From: Solirubrobacteraceae bacterium
GTDB taxonomy: Bacteria > Actinomycetota > Thermoleophilia > Solirubrobacterales > Solirubrobacteraceae
Length of the DNA: 64,000 bases
Assembly: GCA_024711025.1 (NCBI GenBank)
Contig: JANJTP010000021.1
Span: 38,516 to 102,515, forward strand
Direction: 5' to 3'
In this document: one piece after another, positions 26,637 through 35,022 of the stretch
How positions within the stretch are numbered: position 1 is the first letter of the stretch
Layout: each line of letters begins with the position of its first letter
Notes under the pieces: model-generated
The model's input: the letters and a program-made list of their open reading frames with translations, nothing else
What the model was told of the DNA's origin: nothing
Database searches by the model: none
Program-made: the position numbers and the translations under genes

Positions 26637-28957
26637 CCCTGTTCCTCCGTAGTCGTCTGGTTCTGATCCAGCTGGATCTGGCGCCACACCCGCTCCGGCG
26701 TCAGTGGAAGCTCGTGCATTCGCACGCCCGCGTCGGCGAGCGCGTTGACGATCGCGGCGGGAAGCGCCGCGAGCGCGCCCTCGCCGCACCCCTTCGCGCC
26801 GTACGGCCCGGGGCCGTCGGCGTTCTCGACGACGATCGTCGTCATCTCCCCCGGCAGGTCCTGGACCCGCGGGACGCGGTACTCGAGCAGGTTGTCGTTG
26901 GTGAGCAGGCCGTCCGCCCACACCATCTCCTCGAACATCGCGTTGCCCAGCCCCTGCATCGAGGCGCCCTCGTCCTGGCGCTCGACGAGCTGCGGGTTGA
27001 TCGCCTTGCCGACGTCGGCGACGGTCGCGGTGCGCAGGATCTCGACGACGCCCGTCTCCGGGTCGACCTCGACCTCGGCGCCGGCGACGCAGACCTCCCA
27101 GAACGCCGGGCCTTCGGCGTACGAGCCCGTCTGGCCGCCGGTTGGACGAACCTCTCCGCCCTCGATGATCTCTCCGCCGCGGAAGCCGAAGCGCTTCGCG
27201 ATGACGTCGGTGAAGCTCATCGACTCGCCGCCCAGCACGGCGCGGCCGTCGTGCAGCTCGACCATCTCGGCCGGCACGTCCCACGCCTCCCCCGCCGTCT
27301 CGCGCAGGCGAGCCGCGACGTTCGCCGCGGCGTTCTGGACCGCCTTGCCGGCGATCGTCGTGGAGCGGCTCGCGCCGGTCGAGCGGTCGTAGGGCGTGAA
27401 GCGCGTGTCGGCGCCCTGCACTCGCACCACGTCGCTCGACGTGCCGAGCTCCTCGGCGGCGATCTGCGCCATGACGGTGCGGGCCCCCTGGCCCATCTCC
27501 GTCGTACCGACGTTGACCTCGACCGAGCCGTCGACGGTCATCCGCACCGAGGCTCGGGAGACCGGGTGCGCACCGGCCGCGAGCAGTCCGACGCTGACGC
27601 CGCGCCCACGCCAGCGCCTGCGCGGCTCGTCCCACCCGATCGCCCGCGAGACCTCCGTAACGTCTCCGATCAGGTCCGCGTCGAGCGGCTTGCCGGTGCC
27701 GTCCGGACGGACCGGCTCGCCCTTGACGACGAGGCTGCGGCGGCGCAGCTCGACCGCATCGACGCCGGCGCGCCGGGCGACCTCGTCGATCTGCGACTCG
27801 CCGATCCACTGCAGGTGCGTGGCGCCGAAGGCCCGGTAGGAGCCGGACGGCGCGGTGTTGCAGTAGACGCAGTTGGCGTCGACGTCGACCGCCTGCCAGC
27901 GGTACGGCCCGGGCGCCGAGTCGGCCGCCGTCGCCGTGACGCGCGGACCGTTGTCCGCGTAGGCGCCGGTGTCGAGCCAGAAGCGCGCCTCGCGCGTGAG
28001 CAGCGTGCCGTCGGCGCGAGCGGTGGTGCGCATCCACGCCTTCATCCCGTGGCGACGCGAGGTGACCATCGACTCGTCGACGCGGTTGGCGACCCTCACC
28101 GGCCGCCCGGCCTTGCGCGAGAGCGCAACCGCCAGCGGCTCCATCTTCGTGTACGACTTGGAGCCGAAGCCGCCTCCCAGGTAGGGGACGATGATCCGCA
28201 CCGCGCCGATCGGGAGGCCGAAGACGTCGGCGATCTCGGCCTGGGTGAGGTAGGGGTGCTGGCAGTTGGCCAGCAGTGTGATCTCGCCGGGCCTGTAGTC
28301 CGCGATCGTCGTGTGGGTCTCCATCGCGTACTGGTAGACCGCGGGGAACGCGTACTCGGCCTCGACGACGATGTCCGCGCCCCCAGCGGCCTGCGCGACG
28401 TCGCCGTCTTGCAGCAGGTAGCGGTAGGCGACGTTCCCGTCCCGCTCGCCGATGTTCCCCAGCCCGTGGAAGAGCCCCGGGACGACCGGGCCGCTGTGCA
28501 GCGGCGGCGCGTCGTCAGCCGTCGCCTTCTCGATCGTGTCGAGGACCGGCAGCTCCTCGTACTCGACGACGATCGTGCGCAGCGCCGCGTCGGCCGTCGC
28601 CTCGTCCTCGGCGGCGACGGCGACGACCGGCTCGCCGTGGAAGCGCACGCGGTCGATCGCGATCACGGGGCGATCCTTGATCGCGTGGCCGAAGTACGGG
28701 TGGTCGAGGTCGCGCAGGTCCTCGCCGGTGAGGACCGCGACGACGCCCTTCATCGCGGCGGCCTGGGCGGCGTCGATCGAGACGATCCGGCCATGCGGTA
28801 CCTGGCTGCGCAGGACCTTGCCGATCAGCATCCCCGGGACTTCCATGTCGCCGACGTACATCGCCTGGCCGCGCAGCTTCTCCCACGCATCCTTGCGCGG
28901 GCGGGAGCGGCCGACCTCGGCAGGTCGCGCCTCCGTCATGGTCGCCGTGCCGCTCAC
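26633..28957 (-). CDS. Molybdenum hydroxylase large subunit (xanthine dehydrogenase / CO dehydrogenase family)
   Basis: This 774-aa catalytic subunit binds the molybdopterin cofactor. Motifs include YLGGGFGSKSY, SGSYRAFGATHLQW, EMGQGARTVMAQIAAEELG and the catalytic Glu in GAKGCGEGALAALPAAI. Such enzymes hydroxylate purines, pyridines, aldehydes or related rings with water. The active-site loop does not show the VAYXCSFR motif of CO dehydrogenase, so CO is unlikely. I chose GTG 28957, which overlaps the small-subunit stop by 4 bases; ATG 28939 is the alternative. The FAD subunit is missing here and lies 9 kb away (38.2-39.1 kb). Confidence 0.93.
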   Translation of the reverse strand: MSGTATMTEARPAEVGRSRPRKDAWEKLRGQAMYVGDMEVPGMLIGKVLRSQVPHGRIVSIDAAQAAAMKGVVAVLTGEDLRDLDHPYFGHAIKDRPVIAIDRVRFHGEPVVAVAAEDEATADAALRTIVVEYEELPVLDTIEKATADDAPPLHSGPVVPGLFHGLGNIGERDGNVAYRYLLQDGDVAQAAGGADIVVEAEYAFPAVYQYAMETHTTIADYRPGEITLLANCQHPYLTQAEIADVFGLPIGAVRIIVPYLGGGFGSKSYTKMEPLAVALSRKAGRPVRVANRVDESMVTSRRHGMKAWMRTTARADGTLLTREARFWLDTGAYADNGPRVTATAADSAPGPYRWQAVDVDANCVYCNTAPSGSYRAFGATHLQWIGESQIDEVARRAGVDAVELRRRSLVVKGEPVRPDGTGKPLDADLIGDVTEVSRAIGWDEPRRRWRGRGVSVGLLAAGAHPVSRASVRMTVDGSVEVNVGTTEMGQGARTVMAQIAAEELGTSSDVVRVQGADTRFTPYDRSTGASRSTTIAGKAVQNAAANVAARLRETAGEAWDVPAEMVELHDGRAVLGGESMSFTDVIAKRFGFRGGEIIEGGEVRPTGGQTGSYAEGPAFWEVCVAGAEVEVDPETGVVEILRTATVADVGKAINPQLVERQDEGASMQGLGNAMFEEMVWADGLLTNDNLLEYRVPRVQDLPGEMTTIVVENADGPGPYGAKGCGEGALAALPAAIVNALADAGVRMHELPLTPERVWRQIQLDQNQTTTEEQG

Positions 28958-29415
28958 GAGCTCACCCCGGCGATGTCGCGCGCCGCTTCGAGGATCGCCC
29001 TGTAGCCCGTGCAGCGGCAGATGTTCCCGTCGAGCCCGTGCCGGATCTCGTCCTCGCTGCCGAGCTGACCGGCGTCCTTCAGGGACTTGATCGTCAGCAG
29101 GAACCCCGGCGTGCAGTAGCCGCATTGGAGCGCCGCGTGGCGGTTGAACGCCTCCTCGAACAGCTCGAACTCGGGGAGCTGCGCGAAGCCCTCGACGGTC
29201 AGCACCTCTCGCCCGTCAGCCTCGTGGGCGAGGTACGTGCACGAGCTGACCGGCCCTCCGTCCACGAGAACGGTGCACGTGCCGCACACCTGCACCTCGC
29301 ACGATCGCTTGGCGCCGGTGAGGCCCAGCCCGTCGCGCAGGAAGTCGAGCAGGAGCGTCTGCGGCTCGACGTCCGCCGTCACGGATCGCCCGTTCACGGT
29401 CAGCGTGATGTTCAC
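28954..29415 (-). CDS. Molybdenum hydroxylase small (2Fe-2S) subunit
   Basis: This 153-aa protein has both iron-sulfur motifs of the family: the ferredoxin-type CEVQVCGTCTVLVDGGPVSSC and the C-terminal helical QCGYCTPGFLL with GNICRCTGY. It passes electrons from the molybdenum centre to the FAD subunit. The start is GTG 29415 with GGAGG seven bases upstream, overlapping the class II aldolase stop by 4 bases. The upstream in-frame extension is a shadow of that gene. Confidence 0.94.
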   Translation of the reverse strand: MNITLTVNGRSVTADVEPQTLLLDFLRDGLGLTGAKRSCEVQVCGTCTVLVDGGPVSSCTYLAHEADGREVLTVEGFAQLPEFELFEEAFNRHAALQCGYCTPGFLLTIKSLKDAGQLGSEDEIRHGLDGNICRCTGYRAILEAARDIAGVSS

Positions 29416-30188
29416 CTGACACCCTCCTCGGGCATCTCGAACGCCCCCCCGTTTCGCCGCAGCTCGCGCACCCAGGCGTCCCAGTACTCCTCCGCGAAGC
29501 CGTCCTGGTACTTCCCGGCGTGGATTCGCTCCACCTGCTGCTGCGGAATCGGGCTCAGCGGTCCGAGCGTCGACGCGATCGACTGCAGCTGGATGCTCTT
29601 CTCCAGCAGCACGCCGGTCAGCACCGTCCACGCGATGCTGCGCTCCGCGACGAGGACGCCGTGGTTTCGCAGCAGCAGCGCCGAGCCGCCGCCGAGCGCC
29701 TCGGCGACCTCCCGCCCCTGCTGCGCGTTGATGATCAGCTCCGGCACCCCGTCGTACGTGGTCAGACCGTCGATGAACAGCACACCGTCGTGGGTGAGGA
29801 ACTCGAAGCTCGCCGTCGTCGCGCTGAACGCCGTCGCATATGGCGGGTGCCCGTGGATCACACAGCGCACGTCCGGCCGGCGCTTGTACACCTCGGTGTG
29901 CAACACGGCCTCGAGGTGCATGTTGTGCGGAGCGTCGGCGAGATCCCCTTCGAGGTCGAACGCGAGGATGTCCTCACGCGTGACCTCGCCCAGCGCGACG
30001 CCCTTGCGCTTGATGTACATCATCCGATCGTCGGCGCCGCGGGCACTGACGTGCCCGAGCGTCAGGTCCTCGTACCCCTGACGGGCGAGGATCCGGCAGG
30101 CCCAGGCGACCTGCTCGATCAGATGCTCCTCGGACGGCCGGCTCACGTCGTCGAGGACCGGGCGCTCGGTGTCGCTGCTCTTGCTCAA
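29412..30188 (-). CDS. Class II aldolase/adducin family protein
   Basis: This 258-aa protein has the family zinc site in segments CVIHGHPPYATAFSA and LLLRNHGVLVAERS, plus the N-terminal LILVEHVSARG-like stretch (DLTLGHVSARGADDRMMYIK). Members include fuculose-phosphate aldolase, decarboxylases and oxygen-dependent hydroxy-ketone enzymes. In this operon it may cleave or decarboxylate a ring-opening product. The start is TTG 30188 (the only fitting codon). It is coupled to the small subunit gene. Confidence 0.87.
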   Translation of the reverse strand: MSKSSDTERPVLDDVSRPSEEHLIEQVAWACRILARQGYEDLTLGHVSARGADDRMMYIKRKGVALGEVTREDILAFDLEGDLADAPHNMHLEAVLHTEVYKRRPDVRCVIHGHPPYATAFSATTASFEFLTHDGVLFIDGLTTYDGVPELIINAQQGREVAEALGGGSALLLRNHGVLVAERSIAWTVLTGVLLEKSIQLQSIASTLGPLSPIPQQQVERIHAGKYQDGFAEEYWDAWVRELRRNGGAFEMPEEGVR

Positions 30189-30215
30189 GGGGATGTCTTC
30201 CGGGGGTCGGCCGCG

Positions 30216-30590
30216 TCAGCGACGCTCGGTTGGCGGATAGTCGGGATGCGGGAAGCCGAACACCATCACGACGTCCTCGGCGGACGTGTTGACGACGGCG
30301 TGCCAGATGCCGGCCGGGATGAGGATCGCCTCGCCGGCCGCGAAGCGCACAGCAGGCCCGTCCTCGACCCGTAGCTCTCCGGAGCCGCTCACGACATACG
30401 CGAACTCCTCCGTCTCGTGCTTGACGAGCGACAGCTCGGTGCCCGGGGTGAACACCGAGTAGCCCAGCGATGCGACGTTCCCGCCGACGGTCGCGTCGGT
30501 CACGAGCATCCGGCTCCAGCTGCCTCCCGGCAGGTCGATCTTGTCGACGCTCTCGAGGTCGACGACCTTGATCGCGCTCAAAGGACCCAC
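30216..30590 (-). CDS. Small single-domain cupin
   Basis: This 124-aa beta-barrel protein has cupin motif 1 (KHETEEFAYVVSGSGELRVED) and motif 2 (GEAILIPAGIWHAVVN), giving a likely His/Glu/His metal site. It could be a small dioxygenase, isomerase or metabolite-binding protein. GTG 30590 has AAGGA upstream and overlaps the preceding gene by 13 bases; TTG 30581, overlapping the stop as TTGA, is the alternative. It lies within the catabolic operon. Confidence 0.82.
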   Translation of the reverse strand: MGPLSAIKVVDLESVDKIDLPGGSWSRMLVTDATVGGNVASLGYSVFTPGTELSLVKHETEEFAYVVSGSGELRVEDGPAVRFAAGEAILIPAGIWHAVVNTSAEDVVMVFGFPHPDYPPTERR

Positions 30591-31582
30591 TCCCCGTCCT
30601 TCAGGATCCAGCGGCCGGTGTCGACGATCTGCATGCTCGCCTCGAGGACGACGCCGTCGAGATGGAGCGCCGAGACGTTCTGCCCCCCGGGATAGGCGTT
30701 GTGGTTGTCGCCGAGCGCGCAGTGGACGGTTCCCACGCGCCCCTTCTCGGAAGGGGTCCCGAACGGCGCGACCTCGGAGACGCCGAAGGCGAACTCGCCG
30801 ATGACGTCGGCGCCGGCGACGCCGTCGATCACCTTGCGGAGCCGCTCCGCCTCGTCACCGCCCTCGATCTTGACCGCCCGACCACGCTCGACGGTCCAGG
30901 TGATGTCGTTCTCGACCTGACCGGGCAGGCCGATGCCGAGCATCACGCCGTCCACGACGACGGTGCCGTCGGTGCCGTCCTCGACGGCAGCGTAGGCGAC
31001 CTCCGCCCACAGCGGCAGCGGTCCCATCATCTGCCCACGCTGCTTGATCGAGGTGATCTCGAGGGCCGGTCGGTCCTTGATCGTGACCGTGAAGTCCGAG
31101 CCCTTCTTCGTCGTGATGCGGAGCTTCTCGACACCGTCGAGCGCCTCGATCGCGTCGAGCGCGCGGCGCTGTGCGAGCAGGAGCTTCTCCTTCGTCAGGC
31201 CCCATCCGCCCATCCCGGGCTCGACCGACGCGATCTTGGCGTTGTGCTCGCACGCCCCCTTGACCGCGGAGACATGCGCGAAGCGGTTGGCCCACTCGAG
31301 GTTGGTGATGATGATGATCTCGTCCGAGGCGAGCATCGCCTGATGGAGCTGCGCCGGCGGCGCCATCGGGAAGTGCGTGTCGGCGCGCCCGCGGCGCACC
31401 TGGGCCTCGTTGTTGACGATCACCGGCCAGGCGCCGCGCTCGAGGCAGACCTCGTTCAGGACTCGGGCCAGGTGCTCGTTCTCGTCGTCGGTGATGATCG
31501 TCACGACGTCGTCGGCCTCGACGCTCATGCAGACGTCGACGACCAGCTCCGCGTCGCTCTTGATCGCGGCTGCGTCAGCCAT
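30578..31582 (-). CDS. M29 aminopeptidase-like metalloenzyme (NicX / dihydroxypyridine dioxygenase-related)
   Basis: This 334-aa protein belongs to the thermophilic-aminopeptidase-like superfamily that also contains 2,5-dihydroxypyridine 5,6-dioxygenase (NicX). The metal-ligand block near the C terminus is ALGDNHNAYPGGQN followed by SALHLDGVV, with conserved His and Asp. It lacks the typical Glu-rich M29 peptidase segment as far as I can see. Beside a molybdenum hydroxylase and a flavin monooxygenase, ring cleavage of a hydroxylated N-heterocycle is an attractive role. Peptidase activity is the default annotation. ATG 31582 follows GAGGGATCC. Confidence 0.78.
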   Translation of the reverse strand: MADAAAIKSDAELVVDVCMSVEADDVVTIITDDENEHLARVLNEVCLERGAWPVIVNNEAQVRRGRADTHFPMAPPAQLHQAMLASDEIIIITNLEWANRFAHVSAVKGACEHNAKIASVEPGMGGWGLTKEKLLLAQRRALDAIEALDGVEKLRITTKKGSDFTVTIKDRPALEITSIKQRGQMMGPLPLWAEVAYAAVEDGTDGTVVVDGVMLGIGLPGQVENDITWTVERGRAVKIEGGDEAERLRKVIDGVAGADVIGEFAFGVSEVAPFGTPSEKGRVGTVHCALGDNHNAYPGGQNVSALHLDGVVLEASMQIVDTGRWILKDGEWVL

Positions 31583-31605
31583 GGTGATGGATCCCTCTCT
31601 CGGGC

Positions 31606-32667
31606 TCAGGCGGTGGTCACGTTGACGCCGGCCTCGCGGAACGCGGGCAGGACGTACTTGGAGAAGCGCTCGACCTGATCGAACTGGTCGAGGTCGCCGA
31701 AGCGGCAGATGAAGTGGTTGACGCCGCGGTCGGCGAAGTCCTTCAGCCAGGCGATGATGTCGTCGGGCGTGCCGACCGGCCCCCAGTTCGAGAGGTCCAT
31801 CATCTTCGACAGCTCGGGGTAGTACATCGAGATGTACTCGCCGATCGCGTTGTTTGCCTTCTCCCTGGTGTCCTTGATGTTCATCGTCACCTGGTAGGAG
31901 ACGGCGTAGTCGTCCCAGTTGCGGCCGAGCTGCTCGGCGGCGGTGCGCAGGTAGCCGATCTGCTCGGTCAGCTCCTCCGGATGCGCGGCGCGGCAGCAGC
32001 TCATCCAGCCGGTGCCGTACTCGATGATCCGCCGGCAGGCGCGCTCCATGATCTGCCGCATGCGCTCGGTCGGGGTGTCGCCGATGAGCCGTGGGTTGGA
32101 CACCACCCAGATCGGCATCCGCTCCTGCAGCGGCTTGAGCGGCGTCATCTCGGTGCCGGAGTGGAACTCGACGCCCTCGTAGTCGAAGTACTGGCCCTTG
32201 AAGTTCGTCTTGCCGTCGCGGAAGAGGTCGTTGAGGACGGCGAGCCCCTCCTCGAAGACGGTCGCGCGATCCTTGAACGGCAGCCCGAGAGCCGCGAACT
32301 CGCGCTTGACGCCCACCTCCGCGCTGCCCATGCACGGGCCGAGGATCATCCGGCCGTTCGACATCACGTCGAGCGTCGACCACTCGGCGGCAAGGAACAG
32401 CGGGTTGCGCGTCGACGAGACCAGGCACGCCGTGCCGAGGCGAACGCGGTTGGTGCGCTGGGTGAGGGCGCCGAGCAGCGTCATCGCCTCGTAGCGAGGC
32501 TTGGAGAAGAGGCTGTCGCCGACCCAGATCGAGTCGAATCCCCTCTCCTCGACCACCGTCGAGAGCTCCAGCAGCGCCTTGAGGTCGTACCCCGGAGCGA
32601 TCAGCGGCTCGCGGTTGTTCAGGTTGACACCGAACTCGAGTGATCTGTCGGTCGTTGCTTCGGGCAT
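31606..32667 (-). CDS. LLM-class flavin-dependent monooxygenase/oxidoreductase
   Basis: This 353-aa TIM-barrel protein of the luciferase-like family uses FMNH2 or F420H2. Segments include FDSIWVGDSLFSKPRYEAMT, LGTACLVSSTRNPLFLAAEW, and LGPCMGSAEVGVKREFAALG. The family contains RutA (uracil ring opening), alkanesulfonate monooxygenases and F420 reductases, and sequence alone does not separate them here. It heads the 11-gene operon, 58 bases after the GntR gene. No flavin reductase is encoded nearby, which slightly favours F420. Confidence 0.87.
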   Translation of the reverse strand: MPEATTDRSLEFGVNLNNREPLIAPGYDLKALLELSTVVEERGFDSIWVGDSLFSKPRYEAMTLLGALTQRTNRVRLGTACLVSSTRNPLFLAAEWSTLDVMSNGRMILGPCMGSAEVGVKREFAALGLPFKDRATVFEEGLAVLNDLFRDGKTNFKGQYFDYEGVEFHSGTEMTPLKPLQERMPIWVVSNPRLIGDTPTERMRQIMERACRRIIEYGTGWMSCCRAAHPEELTEQIGYLRTAAEQLGRNWDDYAVSYQVTMNIKDTREKANNAIGEYISMYYPELSKMMDLSNWGPVGTPDDIIAWLKDFADRGVNHFICRFGDLDQFDQVERFSKYVLPAFREAGVNVTTA

Positions 32668-32725
32668 TCTCTGGGGGTCCTCTTCCTGCTCGTTGGTGGT
32701 GTTGGTGAGCGCAGCCGTGGTGTGA

Positions 32726-33415
32726 CTACGACTCGAACATGTCCGCCGCGGCCTCTGAGTCGAGGATGCGGTAAGGCACTTCGATGTGCTCCTCCAGGAG
32801 GCGCGCGGCCTGCTCGGCGTCGCCCCGGTCGACGGCCTCGAGGATCGCCCGGTGCTCGGCGACCGACTGGTCGAGGCTGCCTCGCAGGTCCAGCGACTTG
32901 GAGAGCAGACGGCCCATCTGGCTCATGAGCTGCTCGTACATCGCACGCAGGCGGTCGTTGTCGGAGCGCTCGACGAAGACGTCGTGGAACTCCCGGTTCG
33001 CCGCGAAGAACCTCTGCACGTCGCCGCTCTTCATGTGCTCGACCATCTCGTCGGCGAGCTCGTGGAGGCGAGCGCGATCCTCGTCGGTCAGGCGGGGCAC
33101 CGCGAGCCGGATCGCGAGCGACTCGAGTCCCTCACGCACCTGGTAGGCCTCGATGAACTCCTTGCGGGTGAGCCGCGTCACGACGGCGCCGCGGCGGGGA
33201 CGGATCGTCACCAGTCCCTCGGCGACGAGCAGGCCGAGCGCCTCGCGCAGGGGGCCCCGGCTGATGCCCAGGGACTCGGCCAGCGTGACCTCGTGCAGCT
33301 CGGTCCCCGGCGGAAGCCGATCGGAGAGAATCTCCTCTCGCAGGTACTCGAAGACCTGCTCGCGCAGGGTCCGGTTGTCGGGCCGACGTGCGTTGTCGGC
33401 GCGCATCGCGTTCAT
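32726..33415 (-). CDS. GntR-family transcriptional regulator (FCD/FadR type)
   Basis: This 229-aa regulator has an N-terminal winged helix (TLREQVFEYLREEILSDRLP, LAESLGISRGPLREALGLLV) and an all-helical FCD ligand domain. The domain has the metal-type pattern NREFHDVF and AEHRAILEAV. I start it at ATG 33415 (GGTGGAG upstream), because an operator-like palindrome lies at 33439-33453. ATG 33496 overlaps the upstream gene stop and would add 27 residues. It heads the catabolic operon, and its probable operator recurs at two other promoters of the region, making it the likely local repressor. Confidence 0.87.
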   Translation of the reverse strand: MNAMRADNARRPDNRTLREQVFEYLREEILSDRLPPGTELHEVTLAESLGISRGPLREALGLLVAEGLVTIRPRRGAVVTRLTRKEFIEAYQVREGLESLAIRLAVPRLTDEDRARLHELADEMVEHMKSGDVQRFFAANREFHDVFVERSDNDRLRAMYEQLMSQMGRLLSKSLDLRGSLDQSVAEHRAILEAVDRGDAEQAARLLEEHIEVPYRILDSEAAADMFES

Positions 33416-33438
33416 CAGGCTCCACCCGTCGGGAATCG

Positions 33439-33453
33439 TGTCAACAGCCGACA
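33439..33453. promoter_or_regulatory. Candidate GntR operator 1 (TGTC-N7-GACA)
   Basis: TGTCAACAGCCGACA is a palindromic-arm site just upstream of the chosen GntR start. On the minus strand its first six bases read TTGACA, so it could coincide with a -35 box. It matches operators 2 and 3. Confidence 0.5.
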
Positions 33454-33489
33454 CGGAAGGTACCACGGGTGCGAAGACCTCGACGACCG

Positions 33490-33861
33490 TCAGCATCGCA
33501 GCCCCCTGACCTGCCGATCGGTCACGAGCTCGCCGCCGACGATCGTCGCGCAGTAGACCGGCATGTGGGGAGCGCCGAAGTTGGCGGCGCAGCGCAGCAC
33601 CTTGGCGCCGCGGTGGAGCGACGCCCCGCCGTGGGGCGTGCCGCACTGGACCCACCGGACGCTCAGGCGATTGTCGGTCAGTCGCTGCTCGAGCGAGCGC
33701 TCGATCGCGGACGGGCCCCATGCGAGGGCGGGCTCCGTGTCGAGCGACGTGCCCCCCCTCGCCACGAGGACCAGGGCCGTCACGAGCAGCGCGACCGGCA
33801 ACGCGACGAGAAGCGGTCGGTAGCGCCGGCCTCCACGGCCGGCCGGAACGGGACGCTTCAT
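33490..33861 (-). CDS. Unknown small membrane-anchored protein
   Basis: This 123-aa protein has a basic N terminus (MKRPVPAGRGGRRYRP), one membrane span (LLVALPVALLVTALVLVA) and an external domain of about 80 residues with four Cys (WVQCGTPHGG, VLRCAANFG, VYCATIVGG, GLRC). The spacing suggests two disulfides. I do not recognise the family, though small DUF4333-like lipoproteins are superficially similar. ATG 33861 is chosen over upstream frames. Its stop overlaps a possible GntR start, so the two may be co-transcribed. A sensor or binding role is only a guess. Confidence 0.6.
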   Translation of the reverse strand: MKRPVPAGRGGRRYRPLLVALPVALLVTALVLVARGGTSLDTEPALAWGPSAIERSLEQRLTDNRLSVRWVQCGTPHGGASLHRGAKVLRCAANFGAPHMPVYCATIVGGELVTDRQVRGLRC

Positions 33862-33987
33862 GCGCCGGCGCCCCCCGCGAGACGACGCGAGGACCGGCGA
33901 CCGGCCGGAATCGCGCGACCCGACACGACGGCTATGGCAGGGGCGGGGAGTCCCATTCGGCGCAAGCCTCGCATAGCGGCTGTCGTC

Positions 33988-34002
33988 TGTCAACACCTGA
34001 CA
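33988..34002. promoter_or_regulatory. Candidate GntR operator 2 (TGTC-N7-GACA)
   Basis: TGTCAACACCTGACA matches operator 1 at 13 of 15 bases and overlaps the minus-strand TTGACA at 33988-33993. Repressor bound here would block the membrane-protein/GntR promoter. Confidence 0.5.
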
Positions 34003-34160
34003 CTCGGTTGGACGAACCACCGGCGCCGTCAAGCGGCCGCCCCCTGGGCGAGCACCCGCGAGCCGGGGGGCGAAACGGGCCGGATCGACGACTGGACGGC
34101 CCTCGGACGACGCGCCCGATCGACTCCCCTCCCCGACCGGAGGGCATCACTGCCTCGTTT

Positions 34161-34194
34161 TGCTGTTGACACTCGACAGTCGATCTGAGAGGTT
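34161..34194 (+). promoter_or_regulatory. Promoter of the SsuABC-type operon with operator half-site
   Basis: A consensus -35 TTGACA (34166-34171) precedes a weak -10 GAGGTT (34189-34194) by 17 bases. TGCTGTTGACAC (34161-34172) is the reverse complement of GTGTCAACAGCA and shares 11 bases with operator 1. Confidence 0.45.
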
Positions 34195-34230
34195 GGGTCA
34201 CATCGGGCGTGTACGACAGGGAGGCGAGGC

Positions 34231-35022
34231 GTGAACCCGAGCGGCATCCGCGCTCGTGGAATCGAGATGGTCTTCAGCCACGGTGGGATAGATCAGGTCG
34301 TCCTCGACGGCGTCGACCTGGACATCCCCGCCGGCGGGTTCGTGACGCTGCTCGGTCCATCGGGCTGCGGCAAGAGCACGCTGCTGAAGATCCTCGGCGG
34401 GCTCCTCCGACCGACGGCCGGCAGCGTCCGCGTCGGCGAGCTCTCGGCCGAGGATGCGGTCAAGAGCCGCGAGATCGGCCTCGTGTTCCAGCGCCCGGCA
34501 CTGCTCCCGTGGAAGACGGCGACCGGCAACGTCGCGTTGCTGAACGAGCTGGTCGGCGGGCGCCGCGCCAAGGCGAGCGCACGCGCGACGGCGGAGAAGA
34601 TGCTCGACCTCGTCGGTCTCGCCGACGCCGGCTCGAAGATCCCCGAGAAGCTCTCCGGCGGGATGGCGCAGCGCGTCTCGATCGCTCGGGCGCTGGCACT
34701 CGACCCGACGATCCTGCTGATGGACGAGCCCTTCGGCGCGCTCGACGCCATCACGCGTGACCGGATGAACACCAGCCTGCTCGACATCTGGTCGCGCACG
34801 GGCAAGACCGTCGTGTTCGTCACGCACTCGATCTCGGAAGCGGTGTTCCTCTCCGACGAGATCCACCTGATGGACTCCGACCCGGGGCGGATCGTCGAGA
34901 GCCTCAGCGTCGAGCTGCCACGCCCGCGCACGGGAGACACGATCGACGACCCGCGCTTCGTCGAGTACGAGCACCACCTGCGCAAGCGGCTCGGCTCCGG
35001 CGCCACGGAGCAGGCCTCATGA
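34231..35022 (+). CDS. SsuB/TauB-type ABC transporter ATP-binding protein
   Basis: This 263-aa ATPase has Walker A LLGPSGCGKSTLL, Q-loop VFQRPALLPWKT, signature EKLSGGMAQRVSIARAL and Walker B ILLMDEPFGALD, then the H-loop VTHSISEA. PALLPW and DEPFGALDAITR are typical of the nitrate/sulfonate/taurine/pyrimidine-precursor importers. The start is GTG 34231 with GGGAGG seven bases upstream. It overlaps the permease gene by 4 bases. It diverges from the GntR operon and shares its operator motif. Confidence 0.92.
   Translation: MNPSGIRARGIEMVFSHGGIDQVVLDGVDLDIPAGGFVTLLGPSGCGKSTLLKILGGLLRPTAGSVRVGELSAEDAVKSREIGLVFQRPALLPWKTATGNVALLNELVGGRRAKASARATAEKMLDLVGLADAGSKIPEKLSGGMAQRVSIARALALDPTILLMDEPFGALDAITRDRMNTSLLDIWSRTGKTVVFVTHSISEAVFLSDEIHLMDSDPGRIVESLSVELPRPRTGDTIDDPRFVEYEHHLRKRLGSGATEQAS

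Larger units (their letters stand above)
33862..34230. other. Divergent intergenic control region
   Basis: No gene is seen in these 369 bases. They separate the membrane-protein/GntR operon (-) from the SsuABC-type transporter operon (+). They hold operator 2, operator half-site and facing promoters: TTGACA-N17-GAGGCT on the minus strand (33993 to 33965) and TTGACA-N17-GAGGTT on the plus strand (34166-34194). The two -10 hexamers are equally unusual. Confidence 0.5.

Noticed and set aside
26633..28957. Aerobic CO dehydrogenase (CoxL)
   Set aside because: The neighbouring CoxG and the FAD subunit are suggestive, but the CoxL active-site loop with AYXCSFR is not present in the sequence. The protein belongs to the wider hydroxylase family.
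28954..29631. Longer N terminus for the 2Fe-2S subunit
   Set aside because: The extra 72 codons are the shadow of the class II aldolase gene. The GTG at 29415 has a good ribosome site and gives the normal length.
34185..34215. TPP riboswitch (CTGAGAGG before a THI5-like transporter)
   Set aside because: Only the CTGAGA element is present. The other conserved arms of the THI box, including the CTGATCTGG-type arm, are missing, so chance is the better explanation.
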